Source of the DNA: CAYMPH01 sp964392365
Lineage (GTDB): Bacteria > Spirochaetota > UBA4802 > UBA5550
Direction: 5' to 3'
Length of the DNA stretch: 64,000 nt
Assembly (NCBI GenBank): GCA_964392365.1
Contig: CAYMPH010000008.1
Coordinates: 62,001-126,000 of the forward strand
This document shows positions 54,294-61,529 of this stretch, one piece after another. Positions within the stretch are counted from its first letter, which is position 1, and the number at the start of each line of letters is the position of its first letter. The notes beneath the pieces are model-generated. The model saw only the letters and a list, made by a program, of their open reading frames with translations, ran no database searches and was not told where the DNA came from. A program made the translations under genes and the position numbers.

Positions 54294-55823
54294 ATGAAAT
54301 CATATACTGCCCGAATTAATCCATCAGGGAAAACAGTCAATTTTTCAAATGAAACTCTTCTGATTGACCTGATTTATGATGCCGGTCTTGGTGTTAAATC
54401 TCCCTGCGGAGGAAAAGGAATCTGCGGAAAATGTGCAGTTAAAGCAGGCGGAAACCTTTCGATTAAATCTGAAAGCGAAAAAGAACTTTTGGCAGATGAA
54501 ACAATGCGGCTTGCATGCCAGACAAAAGCAACAGGCGATATTGAAATTACGCTTGATGATAGAAGTTCTGCCCGGGGAAAAATTTTTAAAAAAATTGATA
54601 CAGATTCAGATTTCGGCATTGCTGTTGATATTGGAACCACTTCTGTTAAAATGTCTCTTGTAGATATTAACACACAGAAAAAATATAATTTAAGTTCTTA
54701 TTTAAATCCGCAGAGAAGATTCGGGCACGATGTTATTTCAAGAATATCAGCTTCATCTGATGAGAAAATTTTAACATCAATGGTAGTTTTAATCAGAAAT
54801 TCAATTGAAAACGGAATATATTATGCGCTGAAAGAATTTGACATCAACCCCGAGAAAATAAAAAAAATTGTTATTTCTGCAAATACTGTTATGACATATT
54901 TATTTCACGGAAAGAAAATTTCGAGTCTCGGTGTTTTCCCGTATGAAACTTCAGATAAGGAATTTCCAACTGTTAAAGCAGGTTTACTGGGTTTTAAAAT
55001 TTTCCCTGAGGCGGATGTTTTAACTTTTCCTCCGGTTTCAGCATACATTGGAGGTGATCTTGTTTCTGGTGCAGCTTATACTGAAAAGACAGGTTTGCCG
55101 GGGAATGTCTTTTTTACTGATCTTGGAACTAACGGGGAAATATTTCTAAAAGTTAATGACGAAATATTTGCAGCTTCATGCGCCATGGGGCCTGCGCTTG
55201 AAGGAATGAATATTTCATGCGGAATGACTGCTGAAGATGGAGCTATAACTCATGCGGAAATAATTAACGGGAAGTTTAAATTTTCCTGCATTGGGGATGC
55301 AGAGCCTATTGGAATAAGCGGAACAGGATTAATCGATTCCATATCGCTGCTGATAAATCAGGGATTGATCGGGAGAAACGGGGCTTTAAATAAAAAATCT
55401 GATCCGCCTGAGGGAATTTTTTTTGATAAAGAAAATTTGCGGATATACCTGACAAAAAAAGTTTATATAACCCAGAAAGATATAAGAAATATTCAGCTTG
55501 CAAAGGGAGCAGTTCTTGCTGCATCAGAAATTTTGCTTAAGGAAGCAGGGATAAATCCTGAATCAATTGATAATACCGGAATTGCAGGTTCATTTGGAGA
55601 TAATCTTGATATAGGTAATTTCAGAAATTTGAAATTCATACCTGATTTTAAAAATTCAGAGTATTTATTTCTCGGAAACACAAGTCTTGAGTCAGCACAG
55701 TTGGCCTGCTTTGACAGAGTGTATTTTAACAGAGCATCTGCAATATCAAAAAAAATAAAATATATCGAGCTTTCAAATCATAAAAGTTTTAATGATATTT
55801 TTATGGGATCACTTGATTTCTAA
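54294..55823 (+). CDS. ferredoxin-ASKHA corrinoid-protein activator (RamA/DUF4445 type)
   Basis: A 509-aa cytoplasmic protein. The N-terminal 2Fe-2S ferredoxin domain (about 1-90) has the cysteine set SPCGGKGICGKC and RLACQT. An ASKHA ATPase domain (about 105-505) follows, with DIGTTSVKMSLVD and LGTNGEIFLKV. Relatives use ATP to reduce cob(II)alamin in corrinoid methyltransferases back to cob(I)alamin. No corrinoid protein or methyltransferase is adjacent, so the partner is elsewhere. It is monocistronic, ended by an inverted repeat. Confidence 0.9.
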   Translation: MKSYTARINPSGKTVNFSNETLLIDLIYDAGLGVKSPCGGKGICGKCAVKAGGNLSIKSESEKELLADETMRLACQTKATGDIEITLDDRSSARGKIFKKIDTDSDFGIAVDIGTTSVKMSLVDINTQKKYNLSSYLNPQRRFGHDVISRISASSDEKILTSMVVLIRNSIENGIYYALKEFDINPEKIKKIVISANTVMTYLFHGKKISSLGVFPYETSDKEFPTVKAGLLGFKIFPEADVLTFPPVSAYIGGDLVSGAAYTEKTGLPGNVFFTDLGTNGEIFLKVNDEIFAASCAMGPALEGMNISCGMTAEDGAITHAEIINGKFKFSCIGDAEPIGISGTGLIDSISLLINQGLIGRNGALNKKSDPPEGIFFDKENLRIYLTKKVYITQKDIRNIQLAKGAVLAASEILLKEAGINPESIDNTGIAGSFGDNLDIGNFRNLKFIPDFKNSEYLFLGNTSLESAQLACFDRVYFNRASAISKKIKYIELSNHKSFNDIFMGSLDF

Positions 55824-55852
55824 AAAATTTATTTTTTAGCCAACCTGTTATG

Positions 55853-55931
55853 GAACACGGATAACACGGATTATTTTGATGGTCACGGATAAAGATAAAG
55901 AATTTTTTTAAAATCCGTGTCATCCGTGTTC
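55853..55931. repeat. inverted repeat, common ACACGGAT type, bidirectional terminator
   Basis: Arms gaacacggataacacggatt (55853-55872) and aatccgtgtcatccgtgttc (55912-55931) match at 19 of 20 positions. This sequence type occurs dispersed in many bacterial genomes. It lies between convergent genes and is followed by a T-run on the plus strand, so it probably ends both transcripts. Confidence 0.75.
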
Positions 55932-55963
55932 TATTTTTTTTTATTTACATCATAGAATATATT

Positions 55964-56518
55964 TTAAAGTCCAGTTTCCTTCTTCATCTTTTCAACATCG
56001 AGCTTTTTTAAATAATCGATAAGATTTTCAAATTCCGAATGAAATCCGAAACCTCCGTTTCTCATTTCATCTATTGCTTTTTCTTTTGACCATCCCTGGA
56101 AGAAAATTCTATATATTGCGTTCATCATTCCTGTTCTGTCAGAACCGTGAAAGCAGTGAATGAATGCAGGCAGATTTTTTTTATCTTTGATTATTTTGAT
56201 AAATTGTACTGTATCCTTATCATCAGTTCTCCATGCCTGCATTACTATATGCACATATTTAAGCTCAGGAATTTTTCCTTCAATTTTACTTCTATCTGAA
56301 TGAAAAGTCTGAAGATTTATTATAGTTTTAATTCCGAGTTTTTTCAGCTGCTTCAAGCCTTCCTCAGTTGGCATTGCACCTCTGTAGAACTCGTCTGAAA
56401 TTTTATAAAAATTAGTTAATCCCGGCACTTCCATTTTGACAGCTTTATCCGGAGCTGAAAAAGCAGGAATTACTGATATTGCTGAAAATATAATTAAACT
56501 TAAAATAATTTTTTTCAT
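55964..56518 (-). CDS. exported protein tyrosine / dual-specificity phosphatase
   Basis: A 184-aa protein with a signal peptide (1-21, IPAFSA). The phosphatase core runs EFYRGAMPTEEGLKQLKKLG, the acid region RTDDKD, and the P-loop HCFHGSDRTG containing the catalytic Cys and Arg (Cx5R). It should act in the periplasm, where phosphotyrosine is rare, so phospholipid, inositol or polysaccharide phosphates are possible substrates. It is monocistronic and convergent with the ASKHA gene. Confidence 0.87.
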   Translation of the reverse strand: MKKIILSLIIFSAISVIPAFSAPDKAVKMEVPGLTNFYKISDEFYRGAMPTEEGLKQLKKLGIKTIINLQTFHSDRSKIEGKIPELKYVHIVMQAWRTDDKDTVQFIKIIKDKKNLPAFIHCFHGSDRTGMMNAIYRIFFQGWSKEKAIDEMRNGGFGFHSEFENLIDYLKKLDVEKMKKETGL

Positions 56519-56662
56519 GATTTTTCCCTAAAGAATATAATTTAATTGAACCGGAAAAATGGCTGGAATTTATTTTTTTGTCAAATAGAAAATATTTTAT
56601 TCCTTAAAGCTGCATATACGTTTATTCTTGACAAATATGTTTTAATATAAAATACATTAACC

Positions 56663-57613
56663 ATGGTTGAAGTTAAGGGTTTAAAAAAATATTTTTCAAT
56701 TGGAAAGGCCGGATTATTTGAGAAAGCAGGTGTTGTAAAAGCTGTTGACGGGCTAGGTTTTTCAATTTCCCAGGGGAAAACACTCGGGATGGTTGGTGAA
56801 AGCGGCAGCGGCAAGACAACTGCAGCCAGAGCAATACTGCGCCTGATCGAGCCTGACCAGGGATCTGTTTCAATTGACGGAACTGATATTCTTTCTCTCG
56901 GGAAAAATGATCTCAGAAAATTCAGGGAAAATATGCAGATTGTATTCCAGGATCCTTACAGTTCGCTCAATCCCAGAATGACTATAGGAAAAATATTAAG
57001 CGAGCCTCTTCGAATTCATACTGATTTTTCAAAAAAAGATATTAATGATAAAGTAAATGAGCTTCTTGAAACAGTAGGTCTGAATGCGGATCACTTTCCC
57101 AGATACCCTCACGAATTCAGCGGCGGCCAGAGACAGAGAATCGGAATTGCGCGCGCTGTTTCCCTGAATCCGAAATTTATTATTCTTGATGAACCTGTTT
57201 CTGCACTGGATGTTTCAATTCAGGGGCAGATATTAAATTTACTTGAAGAACTTCAGGGGAAATTCAACCTGACTTTTCTTCTTGTAGCACACGATCTTGC
57301 TGTTGTTCAGCATATGAGTGACCGTATTATTGTAATGTACCTTGGAAAACCTGTTGAGGAAAATACAAAACGCGGCCTGTACGACAAACCTATGCATCCA
57401 TACACTCAGAGCCTCATTAAATCAGTTCCGAATGTAAATTCCGGTAAAAAATCTTTTTCTGTAATTCAGGGAGAAATCCCATCTCCGGAAAATCCCCCTA
57501 TAGGATGTTATTTCCATCCGAGGTGTTCATCTGCTATGGATATCTGCAGGGAAACATATCCTGAAACGAAACAATTCGGTGAAGTCAAAGTAGCATGCCA
57601 TTTATACTCATAA
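56663..57613 (+). CDS. OppF/DppF-type peptide ABC transporter ATPase
   Basis: A 316-aa ATPase with Walker A GESGSGKTT, QIVFQDPYSSLNPRM, signature FSGGQRQR, Walker B FIILDEPVSALD and the C-terminal oligopeptide-ATPase region with HPRCSSAMDICRETYPE. OppF partners with OppD and two permeases, none of which is adjacent. A TTGACA (56628-56633) lies only 29 bases before the ATG and no ribosome site is seen, so the message could be leaderless. It overlaps the next gene by 19 bases. Confidence 0.9.
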   Translation: MVEVKGLKKYFSIGKAGLFEKAGVVKAVDGLGFSISQGKTLGMVGESGSGKTTAARAILRLIEPDQGSVSIDGTDILSLGKNDLRKFRENMQIVFQDPYSSLNPRMTIGKILSEPLRIHTDFSKKDINDKVNELLETVGLNADHFPRYPHEFSGGQRQRIGIARAVSLNPKFIILDEPVSALDVSIQGQILNLLEELQGKFNLTFLLVAHDLAVVQHMSDRIIVMYLGKPVEENTKRGLYDKPMHPYTQSLIKSVPNVNSGKKSFSVIQGEIPSPENPPIGCYFHPRCSSAMDICRETYPETKQFGEVKVACHLYS

Positions 57614-58458
57614 TTTTAATCATATCAGCCATAAGCATTACTCCTTTATATTCCCGGGAAGAAGACCGTCTTCTTGAACTGATTTACAGAACCTATCAGA
57701 AACCTCCTGAAGAACCTGCTCTTGAAAGAATTTATTTAAAAGATGGAGTGCTTTACTGCACAGGCAGCGGTAGGGTTGCGCTTGAAAACAATAAAGCAGC
57801 TGACCAGATTTTATCCGGTAATTTCGATGCAGCTGTTGAGAGTCTTGAAAAATTAAAACAGGTTGATGCGCTTTTTCTTCCGTATATGTACAATCTCGGA
57901 GTTGCATATATCTATAAAAACGATTTAAGACAGGCTTTTATTTTTTTTAAAAAATCAAGCGAGCTTGTGCCTGAATATTCCCAGCCTTTCATTCAGCTCG
58001 GATACATTTTTCAGAGATGGGATAAAGACAGCGATGCGCTTGATTCTTTCAGAACCGCAATGAAAAAAAATCCCAAGGATTTAAACACGCTGATTCTCAT
58101 GGGGGATATATATTTTAGAAGAAACCAGCATGAGGCAGCAAAAAAATATTATGATGCAGCATTAAAACTGAATTATAAATTTCCCAACGGCCTTCTTGGT
58201 CTTGCGAAAATTAATTTTATAAGGAATAAATTTATACAGGCGCAGTTTCAGCTTAAATCAATAAATATCAGCGGGGAATATGATAAAGCATATCATTATT
58301 ATACTGCGGAAACAGCATTCAAGCTGAAAGATTATGAGACAGCTGCAGTGCAATATGAAAAACTTCTTACTTATAAATATGACAAATTTTTCCTTACAAT
58401 CTCAACAAATTTAATTAAGCATAAACTGGATTTAAGCAGGAAACTGATGTCGAAGTAA
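57595..58458 (+). CDS. secreted TPR-repeat protein
   Basis: A 287-aa product starting within the ABC ATPase gene, so expressed together. The signal peptide (about 1-19, SITPLYS) precedes about five TPR units (for example DAAVESLEKLKQVDALFLPY, QAFIFFKKSSELVPEYSQP, EAAKKYYDAALKLNYKF, YETAAVQYEKLL). It is probably a periplasmic scaffold. A link to peptide uptake is suggested only by position. Confidence 0.85.
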   Translation: MPFILIILIISAISITPLYSREEDRLLELIYRTYQKPPEEPALERIYLKDGVLYCTGSGRVALENNKAADQILSGNFDAAVESLEKLKQVDALFLPYMYNLGVAYIYKNDLRQAFIFFKKSSELVPEYSQPFIQLGYIFQRWDKDSDALDSFRTAMKKNPKDLNTLILMGDIYFRRNQHEAAKKYYDAALKLNYKFPNGLLGLAKINFIRNKFIQAQFQLKSINISGEYDKAYHYYTAETAFKLKDYETAAVQYEKLLTYKYDKFFLTISTNLIKHKLDLSRKLMSK

Positions 58459-58521
58459 GCCCTTCTATCCTGCAGCAGAAAAAGTTAAGATAGTTTTTTC
58501 TCAAAAACGCTTCAATTCCTA

Positions 58522-58550
58522 TTGACAATATCATTCTAATAGTATATTAT
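58522..58550 (+). promoter_or_regulatory. promoter of the LemA-TPM-TPM operon
   Basis: TTGACA (58522-58527), 17 bases, TATTAT (58545-58550): 11 of 12. Initiation near 58557, leaving a ~70-base leader with a hairpin. Confidence 0.75.
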
Positions 58551-58585
58551 ATTAACTGTTAATTTGAATCTACAAAATTTTATCC

Positions 58586-58614
58586 CCGGAAAGAAATTTT
58601 CCGGAAATTTTTTT
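58586..58614 (+). promoter_or_regulatory. terminator-like hairpin inside the lemA leader
   Basis: ccggaaa-gaaat-tttccgg is a 7-bp perfect stem followed by a T-run, lying after the transcription start and 14 bases before the lemA start. It may act as an attenuator, or stop read-through from the upstream TPR gene. Confidence 0.5.
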
Positions 58615-58628
58615 ATTACGGAGGCTTT

Positions 58629-59213
58629 ATGAAAAAGTTTTTAATACTCGTATCATTAATATCTTCGGCTTTTATTCTTACAGGATGCGGATATAATGTA
58701 ATGCAGGCAAATGAGGAAGCAGTATTTGCAGCATGGGGAGATGTTGAAGCTTCATATCAGCGAAGAGCAGATCTCATCCCGAATCTTGTAGAAGTTGTAA
58801 AGGGATATGCAAAACACGAATCTGAAACTTTAACAGCAGTAACTGAAGCGAGAGCAAAAGTAGGGTCCATCCAGTTAACTAAAGATGTAATTAATAATCC
58901 TGCTCTTTTAAATAAATTCCAGCAGTCCCAGGGAGAACTTTCAGGAGCTCTTTCCAGACTTATGGTTGTTGCTGAAAAGTATCCGGATCTCAAAGCAAAT
59001 GAAAATTTCAGGGATCTTCAGAGTCAGCTTGAAGGAACAGAAAACAGAATAAATGTTGCACGAGTAAGATATAATAAATCTGTACAGACATTTAACACAA
59101 GCATAAGAACATTTCCAAATAGTTTAACAAACAGTTTCTTGCTTCATCTCGAAAGAAAAGAGGCTTTCAAAGCTGAAGAAAGCGCAAAAAAAGCTCCTAG
59201 TATAAAATTCTAA
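58629..59213 (+). CDS. LemA-family lipoprotein
   Basis: A 194-aa LemA protein with a lipobox at Cys20 (FILTGC). The conserved stretch is VEASYQRRADLIPNLVEVVKGYAKHE, then ENFRDLQSQLEGTENRINVARVRYN, the helical bundle typical of LemA. Function of the family is poorly known; it usually sits with TPM proteins as here. GGAGG precedes the ATG. Confidence 0.93.
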   Translation: MKKFLILVSLISSAFILTGCGYNVMQANEEAVFAAWGDVEASYQRRADLIPNLVEVVKGYAKHESETLTAVTEARAKVGSIQLTKDVINNPALLNKFQQSQGELSGALSRLMVVAEKYPDLKANENFRDLQSQLEGTENRINVARVRYNKSVQTFNTSIRTFPNSLTNSFLLHLERKEAFKAEESAKKAPSIKF

Positions 59214-59232
59214 AAAGGCTTTGGTGCCGGAT

Positions 59233-60084
59233 ATGAGAAAGATATTTTTGTCTCTGATATTACTGGCGGTAACTGTTTCAGCAAGCGCACTCGACGTGCC
59301 TCAGTTAACGGGGCGCGTCAATGATTATGCAGCGATGCTGACACCTGAGGCAAAAGCCTCTATTGAAAGCAAACTTGCTAATCTTGAAAGATCTGATTCA
59401 ACTCAAATTGCAGTTCTTACTATACCTTCCCTTGAAGGAGATGCGCTTGAGGATTTTTCGATAAGGGTTGCTGAAAAATGGAAAATCGGCCAGAAAAAAA
59501 TTGATAATGGAGCCATACTCCTTATTGTTAAAAACGACCGGAAAATCAGAATTGAAGTCGGCAGAGGGCTTGAAGGCAAACTCACGGATTTAAAATCGCG
59601 CAGGGTAATTTCAGAACATATCCGTCCGAAATTTAAAGCAGGTGATTTTCCCGGCGGAATTGATGCAGGAGTTGATGCTCTCATATCTATTGTAAAAGGT
59701 GAGTTTCAGTCAAGTGATGCACCTGCAGGCGATAAAGGTAAGTCTTCAGATTCTTCAGGTAACGGATTTATGTTTATAATGATTCTTATATTTGTTATTT
59801 TTATAGTAGGTAAAATGAGCAAGATTCTCGGAGCAGCAGCTGGCGGAATTGGAGGCGGAATCGGCGGTTCTATTTTTGGAGCCGGTCTAGGATCAATCAT
59901 TGGATTCGGAGTTGCCGGCTTGCTGATTGGTTTTATTATAAGCCTGATTGCCAGAGGAATGGGCGGCGGAGGAGGATTTTTCCCCGGTGGCGGCGGTTTC
60001 GGCGGTTCCAGCGGCGGAGGTGATTCAATTTTTTCCGGCGGCGGTGGGGATTTCGGGGGCGGCGGAGCTTCAGGTGACTGGTGA
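59233..60084 (+). CDS. TPM-domain protein, YgcG type
   Basis: A 283-aa exported membrane protein. A signal peptide (about 1-19) precedes the TPM domain (about 22-165): LTGRVNDYAAMLTPEA, STQIAVLTIPSLEGD, GAILLIVKNDRKIRIEVGRGLEG. A transmembrane region and a Gly-rich tail (about 230-283, GGGGGFF, GGSSGGGDSIF) with low complexity follow. The start at 59233 (ATG) is preferred over the TTG at 59221 because the signal peptide begins there. It is second in the LemA operon. Confidence 0.92.
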   Translation: MRKIFLSLILLAVTVSASALDVPQLTGRVNDYAAMLTPEAKASIESKLANLERSDSTQIAVLTIPSLEGDALEDFSIRVAEKWKIGQKKIDNGAILLIVKNDRKIRIEVGRGLEGKLTDLKSRRVISEHIRPKFKAGDFPGGIDAGVDALISIVKGEFQSSDAPAGDKGKSSDSSGNGFMFIMILIFVIFIVGKMSKILGAAAGGIGGGIGGSIFGAGLGSIIGFGVAGLLIGFIISLIARGMGGGGGFFPGGGGFGGSSGGGDSIFSGGGGDFGGGGASGDW

Positions 60085-60097
60085 TGGAGGATAAATT

Positions 60098-60727
60098 ATG
60101 ATCAAGGCAAAAAACCTGTTCACTGCTGATGAACAGAAGAAAATAGAAGAAACAGTCGGCAAAGCAGAAAAAACAACTTCAGGTGAAATTGCAGTAATGA
60201 TTATTGATGAAAGCGATACATATATTGAATCAACAATTTATGGAGCTATAATGCTTTCAGGTTTATTTTCTATTCTGGTTCCATTTATTTTAAAGCATTA
60301 CGAATTCTGGTTTTATCTTCCAGCTGTTTTTATTTTATATATTCCATTCCATTTTTTATTATCAAAAATTCCTGAGCTTAAAAGACTTTTCACCTCTTCA
60401 GAAAGAATGAGCGCTGCAGTTCGTGAAAGGTCAGTTAATGCTTTTTATGAAAAAGGACTGTATAAAACAAGAGATGAAACCGGGATATTGATTTTTTTAT
60501 CATTACTCGAAAAGAAGGTGTGGATACTTGCAGATAAGGGTATAAATGCAAAGATTCATGAAAATTTCTGGGCTGATATTGCAAAAGAAATTTCCAGAGG
60601 CATGTTTGAGAAAACACACTGCGATGCAATGATATCAGCAATTGAAAAATGCGGTTTAGAATTAACAAAACATTTCCCGATAAAACCGGATGATACAAAC
60701 GAATTATCCAATAAAGTTATTTTTTAA
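60098..60727 (+). CDS. second TPM-domain membrane protein
   Basis: A 209-aa protein beginning with a TPM-like region (FTADEQKKIEETVGKAE, TSGEIAVMIIDESD), two central helices (about 45-90) and a second soluble half (GILIFLSLLEKKVWILADKGIN). TPM proteins of this type commonly follow LemA and YgcG genes. A GGAGG lies upstream. It ends the operon, with a strong terminator nine bases after the stop codon. Confidence 0.9.
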   Translation: MIKAKNLFTADEQKKIEETVGKAEKTTSGEIAVMIIDESDTYIESTIYGAIMLSGLFSILVPFILKHYEFWFYLPAVFILYIPFHFLLSKIPELKRLFTSSERMSAAVRERSVNAFYEKGLYKTRDETGILIFLSLLEKKVWILADKGINAKIHENFWADIAKEISRGMFEKTHCDAMISAIEKCGLELTKHFPIKPDDTNELSNKVIF

Positions 60728-60735
60728 TAAAAAAG

Positions 60736-60764
60736 AAAACCCCGGCTTTATAGCCGGGGTTTTT
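60736..60764 (+). terminator. intrinsic terminator of the LemA operon
   Basis: aaaaccccggct-ttat-agccggggtttt: a GC-rich 12-bp stem with 4-base loop and T-run. Confidence 0.93.
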
Positions 60765-60821
60765 ATATGAAAGTTGTTTTTTTTTAATAAATACTTCTTT
60801 TCCCTTAATCAGTAATTACTA

Positions 60822-61412
60822 TTATGCTAAGTTTCTCCAGGAAATTTCAAAAACAGATGTTTTATCTCCTTTTGATCTGGATTCGCAATTATCGGCCTGC
60901 TTGACTTTAATGAATTGCGCATTCCCTGGAAACTTTTTTGCCATAGTTTCAATTATCCCGAGGTCAAATGCATCAGGATAAGGATTATCGCAAGTTATCG
61001 TTATTAATGAATCAGATTTTTTTTCTGCTATATAATGACCGATTCCTTCAGACATAATTCCTGTCGCAGTATCGAATAGAGGCTTTCCGTTAAGACGATG
61101 ATTCATATGATAAGCAATATCTATACCAAACAGAGCTTTTTCCATTGAATCAATTTCATTTGGAAAATTTGCGCTTTCCGGAATGCTTTCCCCTATTGCT
61201 TTTAAAGTTGCATCTCCTATCTTTTCAGATATCTCTTTAAATGCATTTAACCATAACTGCTGTTTATACCAGTAACCCGGTTTTGGTTCAACAATTCCAT
61301 TATCTGCCAGGATGGCTTTTCCTGCAATTTTTGCAAAACCCATACCATTGATAACAGCCAGCACTGATTCGCCATTTACTTCAATGTCCGGATTTAATGC
61401 TTTAAACAACAT
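60822..61412 (-). CDS. soluble protein of unknown function, possibly V4R-like
   Basis: A 196-aa product with a strong GGAGG eight bases before its ATG. Pattern: GYWYKQQLWLNAFKEI, then NPYPDAFDLGIIETMAKKF and a C-terminal CESRSKGDKTSVFEISW. The last part recalls small-molecule-binding V4R-like domains ending C-x-K-x-G-x-x-x-C-x-Y-x-V-x-W, with the second Cys changed here to Ser. I am not certain of the family. No signal peptide and no neighbour in the same operon. Confidence 0.7.
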   Translation of the reverse strand: MLFKALNPDIEVNGESVLAVINGMGFAKIAGKAILADNGIVEPKPGYWYKQQLWLNAFKEISEKIGDATLKAIGESIPESANFPNEIDSMEKALFGIDIAYHMNHRLNGKPLFDTATGIMSEGIGHYIAEKKSDSLITITCDNPYPDAFDLGIIETMAKKFPGNAQFIKVKQADNCESRSKGDKTSVFEISWRNLA

Positions 61413-61529
61413 AATGCTGCCTCCTGATCCTTTGTAATTCGCAATATTAAAATATTTTAAAAAATTATTTAGTCAAGAAGTTTTTGATTATAAAATATCT
61501 GGTGAGATTAATTAGTGTATTGATATATC

